DNA of 63,797 nt. It comes from Calderihabitans maritimus. Lineage in GTDB: Bacteria; Bacillota; KKC1; Calderihabitantales; Calderihabitantaceae. This document shows positions 8,215-16,806 of this stretch, piece after piece. A program made the translations under genes and the position numbers. Location of the stretch: positions 1 to 63,797 of the forward strand of contig NZ_BDGJ01000002.1 of the NCBI RefSeq assembly GCF_002207765.1, in the 5' to 3' direction. Each line of letters opens with the position of its first letter. Within the stretch, counting starts at the first letter, position 1. The notes under the pieces are model-generated. The model was not told where the DNA came from. It was given only the letters and a program-made list of their open reading frames with translations, and ran no database searches.

Positions 8215-9635
8215 TGAAGAAAGTGGTAATTATCGGGGGCGGCATAGCCGGCCTGGCGGCAGCTTATACCCTGGCGGAAAAACAAAAACAGGGGCAGGCA
8301 GAAATAGATTACCTGCTGATTGAAAGGGAAGAACGGCTGGGAGGCAAGGTTTTAACGGAACAGGTGGACGGTTTTGTCATCGAAGGAGGCCCCGATTGTT
8401 TTTTGTCCCAGAAACCCTGGGCGGCTCAGCTGGCGTCCAAAGTAGGTATCCGGGACGACCTTTTGGGGACTAACGAGGAAAACCAGGGGACCTATGTCCT
8501 GTCCGGAGGCAGGTTGCACAAGCTTCCGGAAGGCCTGATGTTGATGGTGCCGACTAAGATAATACCTTTTGCTATGAGCTCATTGATCTCCTGGCCGGGC
8601 AAGATACGTATGGCCTTTGACCTCTTTTTACCGAAGAAAAAAGGTGACGGGGATGAGAGCCTGGCCGATTTTGTGACCCGGCGGTTGGGGCGGGAAGCCC
8701 TGGAAAAGATTGCGGAGCCCCTTATCGGGGGCATCCATGCCGGAGACGCCCATACTATGAGTCTCAAAGCTAGTTTTCCCCGCTTTCTGGAAATGGAAAG
8801 GAACTACGGCAGCCTTATACGGGCCATGCTGGCCGCCCGTAAGAAGGCTCCTCCCCGTAAGCCTGATGCCAAGGATGGCCCGCGATATACGTACTTTATG
8901 AGCTTCCGCCGGGGAATGGGGGAATTACCCGGTACCGTAGCCGCGTGCTTGGACTCTGCGAAAGTCCTTCTGGGAAGGCGGGTTACAGCAGTTAAAAGGG
9001 CGGGTAAAGGTTTTTTGGTGGAAGGGGAAGGGATGGAGCCACTAAAAGCCGATGCCTTGATCGTGGCCACCATGGCCAACCATGCGGCGGAAATTCTGCA
9101 CCTGGTCGATCCTGTACTGAGAGAAAAATTACAGGAGATTCCCCACGTTTCTTCGGCTACCGTTTCTTTGGCTTTTCGTACCTGCGATATCAACCGCCCG
9201 CTGGAAGGGTTCGGGTTTGTCATCCCTAGGATCGAGGGACGGAAAATAATGGCCGTAACGTACAGCTCCCGGAAATGGAAATACCGGGTGCCCGATGATA
9301 GTGTGATTCTCATGCGCATCTTTGTGGGTGGTGCCGCCAATCAGGACCTGGTGGCGCTGGACGATGCGGAAATGTTGAAGATGGTCCGGGCGGAGTTGGA
9401 GGACATCCTGGGTATCCGGGCGGAACCCATAATGGCCCGCATTTATCGCTGGTTCCAGGGCATGCCGCAGTATACCCTGGGGCATTTAGAAAGGTTGGAA
9501 ATAATTGAGAAACGGCTGCAGGAGATACCCGGGTTGTACCTGGCCGGCGGGTCTTATTGGGGTGTCGGCGTTCCTGACTGTATCCGCTCGGGAACGGAAG
9601 CGGCAGAAAAAGCTATTGCCCATCTTTTGAAATAA
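8214..9635 (+). CDS. hemY: Coproporphyrinogen/protoporphyrinogen oxidase
   Basis: A 473-residue flavoprotein that oxidises the porphyrinogen ring, with FAD-binding VIIGGGIAGLAAAY at the N-terminus, the ERLGGKV motif after the second strand, and a C-terminal YLAGGSYWGVGVPDCIRSG flavin-contact block. The start at 8214 is chosen because it has AGGAG upstream and overlaps the hemH stop by one base; an in-frame ATG at 8130 would lie deep in hemH. In Gram-positives this enzyme acts before iron insertion (CgoX). No hemQ/chdC gene, which would finish the coproporphyrin route, lies in the window. Confidence 0.9.
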   Translation: MKKVVIIGGGIAGLAAAYTLAEKQKQGQAEIDYLLIEREERLGGKVLTEQVDGFVIEGGPDCFLSQKPWAAQLASKVGIRDDLLGTNEENQGTYVLSGGRLHKLPEGLMLMVPTKIIPFAMSSLISWPGKIRMAFDLFLPKKKGDGDESLADFVTRRLGREALEKIAEPLIGGIHAGDAHTMSLKASFPRFLEMERNYGSLIRAMLAARKKAPPRKPDAKDGPRYTYFMSFRRGMGELPGTVAACLDSAKVLLGRRVTAVKRAGKGFLVEGEGMEPLKADALIVATMANHAAEILHLVDPVLREKLQEIPHVSSATVSLAFRTCDINRPLEGFGFVIPRIEGRKIMAVTYSSRKWKYRVPDDSVILMRIFVGGAANQDLVALDDAEMLKMVRAELEDILGIRAEPIMARIYRWFQGMPQYTLGHLERLEIIEKRLQEIPGLYLAGGSYWGVGVPDCIRSGTEAAEKAIAHLLK

Positions 9636-9647
9636 TTCTTCCAGTAC

Positions 9648-9680
9648 AAAGCCTCCATCACGGGAGGCTTTAAATTTTGG
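9648..9680 (+). terminator. Terminator of the hem operon
   Basis: AAAGCCTCC pairs with GGGAGGCTTT around a short loop and is followed by a T-rich tract. It comes 12 bases after the hemY stop. Confidence 0.75.
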
Positions 9681-9689
9681 TACTTTCAG

Positions 9690-10000
9690 GGAGTTCGACA
9701 AAAAATAATAAAAACCCTTGATTTCTTCAAAGATTTTTTTTATTCTATAAACTGTTGATTAATGATATAATAAAGAAAAGTTTAAATTGTGTAGTTAATT
9801 CTGAATATTACTTAATTTTTATAATTATTTAAATTTTATTAAATTTTATAAAAAATTCACTCAAATGATGGCGCAAGGCCCTTAGCCAATAAAAACGAAG
9901 CGGTAGTACAGGAAGAACGCTTGACCTCGCGTTCGTGTTCAAGTAAATTTGTGCCTCGGGAGTCCCTCAGGGGGAAAACCAATTTTCAGGGGTGATAACT
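9690..10000 (+). promoter_or_regulatory. Promoter and leader of the hydrogenase operon
   Basis: This 365-base gap between hemY and the Rieske-like gene is very AT-rich at 9700-9860. A TATAAT box is at 9766-9771. From 9870 the composition turns GC-rich and several short inverted repeats appear (GAACGC/GCGTTC at 9916-9935, CTTGA/TCAAG around it, and a GGGA/TCCC pair near 9960). The leader could therefore fold into a structured RNA before the start codon. I could not match it to a known riboswitch. Confidence 0.4.
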
Positions 10001-10411
10001 GTGAAAAGCCAAACACCCGTGGAGAGAATGAACCGCAAGGAGTTTTTTCGTTCCCTGTTCCGTTCTCTCCAGGAAACCAGTCGGGATTTCTTAGGGGCTG
10101 TGCTCGAGGTATGGCCCGGGGGAAGACAAAGGAGAATTTTTGTGACTTCGCAAAAGGTTACCCGTCCCCAACTTAAGGTGGCTCAGGGCCTTTGGCTGCT
10201 GCTCTGTCCCCCGGCGGAAGCTCCTAGAATTTATGCGGCCTACTGTCCCCGCGATGGGGCCAGGCTGCAGCGACAGCCACCCTCAAGTTACCTGGTTTGT
10301 GTTCGCTGTAACGCTGCCTATGATCCTCATACCGGGCGGGGAGAGTCAGGAGACCGGCTAAGGGTCTTAGAAACTCAACTAACGGAGGAGGGATTATATG
10401 TCATCGTTTAA
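10001..10411 (+). CDS. Rieske-like protein with altered cluster ligands
   Basis: A 136-residue protein at the head of the hydrogenase operon. GTG at 10001 is preferred because AGGGGTG lies six bases before it; in-frame starts also exist at 9992 and 10028. The C-terminal half follows a Rieske layout: a YCPRDGARL block, 15 residues, a CVRCNAAYDPHTG block, then a short strand ending in GLYVIV. In true Rieske proteins these blocks are CxH and CxxH; here the first His is Arg and the second is Cys, leaving three cysteines. It may bind a different metal centre or have lost it. There is no Tat signal, so it is probably cytoplasmic. It overlaps the small subunit gene by 14 bases. Confidence 0.6.
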   Translation: MKSQTPVERMNRKEFFRSLFRSLQETSRDFLGAVLEVWPGGRQRRIFVTSQKVTRPQLKVAQGLWLLLCPPAEAPRIYAAYCPRDGARLQRQPPSSYLVCVRCNAAYDPHTGRGESGDRLRVLETQLTEEGLYVIV

Positions 10412-11486
10412 GAAGCGAGAAGAGCTAGTGGAGGAGGGTTTCCAGCGCCTGGAAGCACGGGGCATATCCCGAAGGACCTTTATCAAACTGTGTGCCATGA
10501 CGGCAGCGGCTTTCGGCCTGGAAGTGCAGTTAGGACCTAAAATGGCGGAGGCTGCGGCCGAAAATATTGGTAAAAAACCGCTGGTCTGGATGCAGGGGCA
10601 GGGTTGTACCGGCTGCAGCGAATCCCTGTTATCTTCTTTTGAACCGGGACCGGCGGAAATCATACTGGATATGCTTTCCGTTCGCTTTCACCCCACCATT
10701 ATGGCCGCTTCGGGCGAGGGGGCTATAAGCGCTTGGAAGGAAGCAATAGAGCAGGGAGGTTACCTGTTGGTGCTGGAAGGGTCTATCCCTACGGCGGATC
10801 CCCGGTTCTGCATGGTTGAAGGACGTCCCCTTTTGGACCAGTTCCGGGAGGCGGCCCGGAAGGCGGAAGTAGTAGTGGCCGCTGGTTCCTGCGCCTCTTA
10901 CGGCGGGATCCCTAGGGCAGGTAAGACCGGGGCTGTCGGAGCCGCGGACGTCCTGGAAGGCCAGACGGTTATCAATTTACCCAGTTGTCCCGTTAAACCT
11001 ACCCGGCTGCTCGGCACCGTGCTTTATTACTTGAGTTTCGGTGAAGCGCCACCCCTGGACGAGTACAACCGGCCAGTACCTTATTACAAGCGCTATCTGC
11101 AGCATGACAGTTGTCCTAGGAGGGGCCATTACGAGCGGGGAGAATTTTTGCGGGACTGGAACGATCCCGAAACGGTGGACTGGTGCCTGTACTATAAAGG
11201 TTGTAAGGGCCCGTACACCTATACCGATTGCCCGCGCATCTGGTGGAACGATGGGGTCAATTACTGTATTCGTGCCGGTTCCCCCTGTGCGGGGTGTACG
11301 CAACCCGAGTTTTATGACCAGTTCACCCCCTTGTACGCCAAGCAGGAAAATTTCCCCAACCCCGGGATAGCCGGGCTGAGTCCCGCTTCTCTGGCTAAAG
11401 GAATCGCTGGACTAACGGCAGTAGGCGTGGCTAGTCACGCGGTAGCCAAGGCAGTGAAGAACAAGTCAGGTGGAGGGGAGGAGTAA
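10398..11486 (+). CDS. hupS: [NiFe] uptake hydrogenase small subunit
   Basis: A 362-residue electron-transfer subunit of a membrane-bound group 1 hydrogenase. It has a Tat signal (SRRTFIK at 24-30 followed by an alanine-rich stretch), the proximal cluster motif GCTGCSES, the AAGSCASYGGIP and PSCPVKP blocks, and cysteine-rich medial/distal cluster motifs (HDSCPRRGHYERG, YYKGCKGPYTYTDC, SPCAGCTQPEF). A C-terminal hydrophobic helix precedes a basic tail and anchors the complex to the outer face of the membrane. It overlaps the upstream gene by 14 bases and the large subunit follows three bases later. Confidence 0.93.
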   Translation: MSSFKKREELVEEGFQRLEARGISRRTFIKLCAMTAAAFGLEVQLGPKMAEAAAENIGKKPLVWMQGQGCTGCSESLLSSFEPGPAEIILDMLSVRFHPTIMAASGEGAISAWKEAIEQGGYLLVLEGSIPTADPRFCMVEGRPLLDQFREAARKAEVVVAAGSCASYGGIPRAGKTGAVGAADVLEGQTVINLPSCPVKPTRLLGTVLYYLSFGEAPPLDEYNRPVPYYKRYLQHDSCPRRGHYERGEFLRDWNDPETVDWCLYYKGCKGPYTYTDCPRIWWNDGVNYCIRAGSPCAGCTQPEFYDQFTPLYAKQENFPNPGIAGLSPASLAKGIAGLTAVGVASHAVAKAVKNKSGGGEE

Positions 11487-11489
11487 AGG

Positions 11490-13079
11490 ATGAGTACACG
11501 AATAGTAGTAGACCCTGTTACCAGAATAGAGGGTCACCTGCGCATTGAAGTAGAAGTGGAAAACGGAAAGGTAGTGGATGCCTGGAGCAAGGGTACTATG
11601 TTCCGGGGTTTCGAACAGATCCTGGTCGGCAAGGATCCGCGCGATGCTACCTATGTTGCTGAAAGGATATGCGGCGTCTGCATGGGCTCCCATGGTTGGA
11701 CGTCGGCGATGGCAGTCGAACAGGCTCACGGGGCAAAGGTTCCTACGGCAGGGCGTTTAATCCGGAATCTTCTGGTGGGAGCCCTTTGGCTGCATGACCA
11801 CCCTCTGCATTTTTATCACTTATCTGCTCTCGATTACCTGGACGTGATGGCGGTAGCCCAATACCAGGGTAATGACCCGGGACTATTAGCGGTAAAGGAA
11901 AAGATCATGTCCCTGGTGGAAGCAGGAGATACTTATCCCCTGACACCGCGCTACCAGCCGGACGATTTTTCCGTAAAAGACCCGGAAATCGTTACCACTG
12001 CCGTGGCCCATTACTTGAAGGCCCTGGAGATTCAGGCCAAAGCAAAAAAAATGTCGGCCATTCTAAGCGGCAAACAACCCCACCAGTCCAGTATCGTGGT
12101 GGGGGGCGTCACCGGGTATCCTAATATAGAGCAATTGCACCAGTTTCGCGACCTGCTGGTGGAGGTAGTTGATTTTATTAAAAACGTATATGTTCCCGAT
12201 GTGGTTTTCTTCGGTACCGGTCCCCTGTTGCCCCTGGCCCAGGCCGGCATAGGAGCGGGTCCCGGCAACTACCTCGCCTACGGAGGATTTCCCCAGGACG
12301 ACGACGGGAAGGAAAAACTGTTGCCCGCAGGCGTGATCAAGGACGGGAATCTTTCGCGGGTGGAAGAGTTAGACCCGCAGAAAATTACCGAAGCGGTTAC
12401 TCACTCCTGGTACAAAGAATACGGGGAAGCCAAACACCCGTGGGAGGGGAGTACCGAGCCGGATTTGGATAAAGAGGGAGCCTACTCTTTCGTAAAGGCC
12501 CCGCGCTATGAGGGCAAACCCATGGAGGTCGGCCCCCTGGCCAGGATGCTGGTGAAGCAACACCAGCCGCTGCTGGACTTGGTGCAGGAATACGGTATCA
12601 AGCCCGGGGCTGTGGCCAGGCATGCGGCCAGGGCCTTGGAGACCGTATTAGTAGCTGACGCCATGTTCCTCTGGCTGGATCAATTGATGGAAGTGCTGAA
12701 GGAAGGCGATGCCTACGCGGCAGAAGGCAGTGCCAAAATCCATGATACGGCGCACTGGGAACCGCCCCAGAGCGGCAGAGGGGTAGGTCTCAACGAGGCG
12801 CCCCGGGGAGCTTTGGGCCATTGGGTGGAAATTAAAAACCGGAAAATAAGCCATTACCAGATTGTGGTACCTACAACCTGGAATGCTTCTCCCCGGGACG
12901 ATAAGGGTGTACGGGGCCCTATTGAACAGGCTCTGATTGGCACGCCGGTGGACCCCGAGAATCCGGCTAACGTGGTAAGGGTCATTCGTTCATTCGATCC
13001 CTGCCTGGCCTGCGCCATCCATATTATAGAGCCCCGGGGCGAACGGTTTGTGGAAATTTCTCCGATGGGAGGCTGGTAA
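11490..13079 (+). CDS. hupL: [NiFe] uptake hydrogenase large subunit
   Basis: A 529-residue catalytic subunit that splits H2 at a Ni-Fe(CN)2CO site. Motif L1 (RIEGHLRIEVEVENG), the N-terminal nickel ligands RICGVC and the C-terminal ligands DPCLACAIH are present. After that His there are 18 residues (IIEPRGERF... to the end) that should be removed by the maturation protease encoded two genes downstream. It is exported with the small subunit by the Tat route. The Shine-Dalgarno GGAGGGGAGGAG is inside the end of hupS. Confidence 0.94.
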   Translation: MSTRIVVDPVTRIEGHLRIEVEVENGKVVDAWSKGTMFRGFEQILVGKDPRDATYVAERICGVCMGSHGWTSAMAVEQAHGAKVPTAGRLIRNLLVGALWLHDHPLHFYHLSALDYLDVMAVAQYQGNDPGLLAVKEKIMSLVEAGDTYPLTPRYQPDDFSVKDPEIVTTAVAHYLKALEIQAKAKKMSAILSGKQPHQSSIVVGGVTGYPNIEQLHQFRDLLVEVVDFIKNVYVPDVVFFGTGPLLPLAQAGIGAGPGNYLAYGGFPQDDDGKEKLLPAGVIKDGNLSRVEELDPQKITEAVTHSWYKEYGEAKHPWEGSTEPDLDKEGAYSFVKAPRYEGKPMEVGPLARMLVKQHQPLLDLVQEYGIKPGAVARHAARALETVLVADAMFLWLDQLMEVLKEGDAYAAEGSAKIHDTAHWEPPQSGRGVGLNEAPRGALGHWVEIKNRKISHYQIVVPTTWNASPRDDKGVRGPIEQALIGTPVDPENPANVVRVIRSFDPCLACAIHIIEPRGERFVEISPMGGW

Positions 13080-13081
13080 AT

Positions 13082-13714
13082 GTGGCCAGACCGACGGATT
13101 ATCCCTTTCCGCAAAGAGTAATGCATTACCTGCACCTAATAGGTATTATCACCCTGGTGTTTACCGGATTTCTCATCCACCACCCGCCTCAAGGCACCAG
13201 CCAGTCGGCTTTGCGCGTAGTTCATGTACTGGTGGGCATAATAGTTTTAGTAGTAGTTTTGGTGCGCATCTACTACGCTTTCAACGGATTTTACCGGGAT
13301 GCCCACCAGTTTGCCCTCAGAAGAGATGACTGGCGCAACTTACCTGCCGTTATCCGGCACTATTTAACCTTGAAGGGGGAACTTCCCCCCCATTCGGGCA
13401 AATACAACCCGCTGCAGAAGTTGAGCTACCTGGGAGTGGTTGTCTTAGTCCTGGCGCAGAGCCTTACAGGTATGGCCCTTTACTGGCCAGGTACTTTTTC
13501 CGGCCTGGTGGCTTCCCTAGAGGGTTTAGCGGGCGTACGGGCGTCGCATTACGCGCTGACTTGGTTGCTAATAACGTTTATTATGGTACATCTCTACATG
13601 GTTATCAGTGAAACTCCAGACCGATTGCGCCTGATGTTGCTGGGCCAAACGGGAGGTGTCGGCTCTGAAAAAGAAGGTGCTGGTACTGGGAGTAGGCAAT
13701 ATCCTCTGTCGTGA
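13082..13714 (+). CDS. hupC: Hydrogenase b-type cytochrome subunit
   Basis: A 210-residue integral membrane diheme cytochrome b that passes electrons from the small subunit to quinone. It has four to five hydrophobic segments with histidines in the expected places (HYLHLIGI near residue 15, RVVHVLVG near 47, and RASHYALTWL plus MVHLYMV in the last two helices). GTG start two bases after the hupL stop. The 3' end overlaps the protease gene by 59 bases, an unusually long overlap, so the last 20 residues may be less constrained. Confidence 0.88.
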   Translation: MARPTDYPFPQRVMHYLHLIGIITLVFTGFLIHHPPQGTSQSALRVVHVLVGIIVLVVVLVRIYYAFNGFYRDAHQFALRRDDWRNLPAVIRHYLTLKGELPPHSGKYNPLQKLSYLGVVVLVLAQSLTGMALYWPGTFSGLVASLEGLAGVRASHYALTWLLITFIMVHLYMVISETPDRLRLMLLGQTGGVGSEKEGAGTGSRQYPLS

Positions 13715-14129
13715 TGACGGGCTGGGTCCGGTGGTGGTACGCCGCCTGGAACAGCGGTGTTCCTTGCCGGGTGTGGATTTCCTGGACGGTGGGACCTTGG
13801 GGCTCGACTTGTTAGCTTACCTGGACGGCTACAGTCACCTGGTGTTAGTGGACGCGGTAGATCTAGGACGTCAACCTGGTCAAATTTTTCGCTGGGAGGA
13901 GGTCCAACCCGACCTCCTGTCCCGCCAGGTATCTTTTCACCAGGTCGGCGTTAGGGAACTGTTGACGGCTGCTAAGCTTTTGGGCCACCGCTTTCGGGTA
14001 ACCTGCTTCGGGGTTCAGGCGGCAGACCTTTCCTGGGGGATGGAACTGTCGCCGCCGGTAGCCGAGGCTCTGCCTGCTTTGGAGGAAGCGGTACTGAGAG
14101 AGTTACAGCGGCTTACTGGAAGCGGGTAA
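13656..14129 (+). CDS. hupD: Hydrogenase maturation protease
   Basis: A 157-residue HyaD/HupD-type endopeptidase that clips the C-terminal tail of the large subunit after nickel insertion. It shows the GVGNILCRDDGLGP N-terminal motif with its metal-binding acidic residue and the DAVDLG and SFHQVGVRELL blocks. The GTG at 13656 lies inside the Shine-Dalgarno GGGAGGTG, so the actual start might be CTG at 13665, six bases from that site. The accessory genes hypABCDEF are not in the window. Confidence 0.85.
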   Translation: MSALKKKVLVLGVGNILCRDDGLGPVVVRRLEQRCSLPGVDFLDGGTLGLDLLAYLDGYSHLVLVDAVDLGRQPGQIFRWEEVQPDLLSRQVSFHQVGVRELLTAAKLLGHRFRVTCFGVQAADLSWGMELSPPVAEALPALEEAVLRELQRLTGSG

Positions 14130-14258
14130 GCCGGATGTAAGATGATAGGGAAATATCCTAAAGAAAACCAATATTTGGTTGAATTTACTTAGAGGTCCGG
14201 GTCAGATTGTGTCGAAATATGTCGTCAGTACCGAAAATTAGTAAAGCGGGGAGGGTTT

Positions 14259-15428
14259 ATGAAAGGGAAGAAGGTACTGGCGACAGTAGTTATAGGGGGA
14301 TTTTTAGCCTTTTCCCCCTGGCTTCTTAAGGCGGAAGCTGCGGGGGAACCAGTTACGGAGTTTCAGAAAGGGGTGGTACATGAAGTTCAGCCGGGAGAAT
14401 CCCTGTGGAAGATCAGCCAAAAGTACGGTGTTTCGGTCGACCAGATACGCCGGCAAAATAGCTTATCTTCCGATGTTATACTATTTGGGCAAAAATTGTT
14501 AATAGTACCGGCAAATTATACGGTACAAGACGGGGATACTCCGTGGCTTATAAGCCAGCGCTTCAATATTCCGCTGGAACAAATTCTGAACTTAAATGGT
14601 TTGAATTCCGGGGATGTGATTTACCCGGGGCAAAAATTACTATTGCTAAACCCTAATCTGGTCCATACCGTCCAGGAAGGCGATACTCCCTGGCTTATCA
14701 GCCGGCAGTATAATGTTTCCCTGGAAGAATTGCTGGCGGTTAACGGATTGCAGGAGACGTCGGTAATTTACCCGGGACAGGAGCTGATAGTTCCTGTCTC
14801 CGGTCCTGAGCCAGATGCCGCACTGGAGGCACAGGAGCCTTATGTAACGTATACTACTCATACGGTGCAGCCGGGAGATACCCTATGGAATGTGAGCATC
14901 CAGTACGGCATACCTATGCAGGAACTTATGGAAGTTAACAACCTAGATGAATCCACCGTTTTGTATCCGGGGCAGGAACTTACCATTCCGGTGCATCATA
15001 TCCCGGTAAAGCCTACGGTAAGCCCCCGGCATGGAGAACTGCTGGATTGGTGGACGGAGGCCCAGTACCTTTGGCCTATTGGCCGGGAGGCAACCATTAT
15101 TGACTTTTATACGGGAAAAAGTTGGCGGATGCGGCGTACCTTCGGAGCGGCCCATGCCGATGTGGAACCCCTCACGGCGGAAGATACGGCAATTATGAAG
15201 AGTGTCTGGGGAGGGGAATGGAGCTGGACGCCCCGCCCGGTTCTGGTGGTGGTTAACGGAAGGCGGATTGCCGCGTCGGCCAGCGCCATGCCTCACAGTG
15301 TAGAGAAGATCTTGGATAATGATTTTCCCGGCCACAGCGATATTCATTTTCTCAATAGCCGGAGGCACAAGGACAATACCATCAGCGAGAGCCATCAGAA
15401 AAATGTTCATATAGCGGCAGGGCAGTAA
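14259..15428 (+). CDS. Secreted protein with four LysM repeats
   Basis: A 389-residue exported protein with an N-terminal signal peptide (about residues 1-28). Four LysM peptidoglycan-binding repeats follow at roughly 40-84, 87-130, 135-179 and 202-245, each starting with a xVQxGDTPW/LW pattern and ending in a YPGQxLxxP pattern. The C-terminal 130 residues form a separate compact domain containing DWWTEAQYLWPIG and HSDIHFLNSRRHKDN; similar domains occur after LysM repeats in other Firmicutes but I know of no assigned reaction. It probably acts at the cell wall or the spore cortex. GGGGAGGG precedes the ATG. Confidence 0.82.
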   Translation: MKGKKVLATVVIGGFLAFSPWLLKAEAAGEPVTEFQKGVVHEVQPGESLWKISQKYGVSVDQIRRQNSLSSDVILFGQKLLIVPANYTVQDGDTPWLISQRFNIPLEQILNLNGLNSGDVIYPGQKLLLLNPNLVHTVQEGDTPWLISRQYNVSLEELLAVNGLQETSVIYPGQELIVPVSGPEPDAALEAQEPYVTYTTHTVQPGDTLWNVSIQYGIPMQELMEVNNLDESTVLYPGQELTIPVHHIPVKPTVSPRHGELLDWWTEAQYLWPIGREATIIDFYTGKSWRMRRTFGAAHADVEPLTAEDTAIMKSVWGGEWSWTPRPVLVVVNGRRIAASASAMPHSVEKILDNDFPGHSDIHFLNSRRHKDNTISESHQKNVHIAAGQ

Positions 15429-15449
15429 GCCGCCTACGGGAAAAGCGGA

Positions 15450-15487
15450 GCCAAAAAAGCGGGAGGTAAAACCCCCGCTTTTTTGGC
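15450..15487 (+). terminator. Terminator of the LysM gene
   Basis: A long perfect stem, GCCAAAAAAGCGGG paired with CCCGCTTTTTTGGC, around a short loop. It is symmetric and could work in both directions. Confidence 0.8.
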
Positions 15488-15653
15488 CATTATCAAGTTG
15501 GGGACGGTTCCGGACTTGACAACGTCCGGGCGGTGAAAAATCATAAATAAGATGCAGAGTCTTGTGGTGCAATACGGAAAGATTGGTAAAGAGAAGGAGG
15601 AATTTTGGCAAAAGAGACGAATTGAAAAAAAGGAAAAGGTGAGAGTTAATTTT

Positions 15654-15697
15654 TTTTGCACTAAATGTTAACTACTATAATTTAATTGGTTAACAAT
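15654..15697 (+). promoter_or_regulatory. bioB promoter with BirA-type operator
   Basis: The inverted repeat TGTTAAC (15666-15672) and GTTAACA (15689-15695), with a 16-base spacer, matches the Firmicute BirA box. A perfect TATAAT -10 box lies inside the spacer at 15676-15681, and a T-rich -35 region (TTTTGC) lies about 16 bases upstream. A biotinyl-AMP-loaded BirA bound here would block RNA polymerase, so bioB should be repressed by biotin. Confidence 0.75.
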
Positions 15698-15719
15698 GTG
15701 AAATTAAGGGGGAATGCTT

Positions 15720-16697
15720 GTGGAAAAATTAATCAGCACGGTTGCTCAAAGGATTTTAGATGGAGGGGAAATCACCCGGGAAGAAGCATTTCGTCTGAGC
15801 GAAGCACGGGGGGCGGAGATACAACTACTGGCAGCTTATGCGAACCTGATACGGGAGCGCTTTACGGGAAACCGGGTGGATCTCTGCTCCATCATCAGCA
15901 CCAGGACTGGTAAGTGTCCTGAAGACTGCGCTTTTTGTGCTCAATCAGTACACCACCAAACTCAGATTGCCACCCATGACCTGCTGGACGAAAACTTTAT
16001 CGTGGCCAGGGCCAAAGAGATGGAAAAAGCGGGGGCCCACCGTTTTGATATTGTCATTAGCGGCTTAGGGGTTACCGAGGAGGACCCCGATTTCCGGAGA
16101 ATCCTCCGTATTTTTGCCAGGTTGCGTAAAGAAACCAACTTGGAATTATGCGCCTGCCTGGGAACCCTGACCGAAAAGGTGGCCCTTCAACTTAAAGAGG
16201 TAGGAGTAACCAGGTATAACCATAACCTTGAAACCTCGGAAAGCTTTTTCCCGGAAGTTGTAACTACCCACAGCTACCAGGAACGCCTTCAGACCATCAA
16301 AAACGCGAAAGCAGCGGGTCTGGAAATTTGTTGCGGCGGTATCATCGGCATGGGAGAAAGCATGGCTCAGCGCATAGAGTTTGCGTTTACTTTAAAAGAA
16401 TTGGATGTGGACGCCGTTCCCATTAATGTGTTGAACCCCATCAAAGGGACTAAATTAGAAAACCAGCCCCCTTTGCCCCCCACGGAAATCCTGCACACTT
16501 TTGCCCTTTTCCGTTTCATCCTGCCGGCAAAAAATCTTCGTTATGCCGGAGGGAGAGAAGTTAACTTGAGGGATTTACAGGCCCTGGGTCTGATGGCCGG
16601 GCTTAACGGTATGTTGGTAGGCAATTATTTGACCACCACCGGCAGGCCAGTGGAAGAAGATTTGCAAATGATTAAAGACTTGGGACTGGAGTTTTAA
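15720..16697 (+). CDS. bioB: Biotin synthase
   Basis: A 325-residue radical SAM enzyme that inserts sulfur into dethiobiotin. The cluster motif CPEDCAFC (Cys66, 70, 73) and the YNHNLETS and GGREVN blocks are diagnostic. GTG at 15720 is chosen because AAGGGGG is seven bases upstream; the ATG at 15714 would be only one base from it. It stands alone: no bioA, bioD, bioF or bioY is adjacent, so the other pathway genes must be elsewhere or precursors are imported. Confidence 0.92.
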   Translation: MEKLISTVAQRILDGGEITREEAFRLSEARGAEIQLLAAYANLIRERFTGNRVDLCSIISTRTGKCPEDCAFCAQSVHHQTQIATHDLLDENFIVARAKEMEKAGAHRFDIVISGLGVTEEDPDFRRILRIFARLRKETNLELCACLGTLTEKVALQLKEVGVTRYNHNLETSESFFPEVVTTHSYQERLQTIKNAKAAGLEICCGGIIGMGESMAQRIEFAFTLKELDVDAVPINVLNPIKGTKLENQPPLPPTEILHTFALFRFILPAKNLRYAGGREVNLRDLQALGLMAGLNGMLVGNYLTTTGRPVEEDLQMIKDLGLEF

Positions 16698-16806
16698 ACA
16701 TTTAAAACCGGCAACGATTTCAACAAAGGGAAGTGGGAATAGCTTTTACAGTTACAGAGAAAATAATACCGAAAACAACAATTGAATTACCTGGGAGGCT
16801 GGGGAT

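Noticed and set aside
8804-9340. 178-codon minus-strand frame in hemY
   Set aside because: Antisense to hemY; typical shadow in a GC-rich gene.
9870-9990. Cyclic di-GMP (GEMM-I) riboswitch before the hydrogenase operon
   Set aside because: A CGCAAGGCC segment is reminiscent of one half, but the GGCAAACC half and the receptor pairing are missing.
14210-14216. TGTCGAA (Spo0A box) before the LysM gene, also near 6126, 9694 and 45260
   Set aside because: A seven-base motif is expected about eight times by chance on both strands of this window; no promoter geometry supports the copies.
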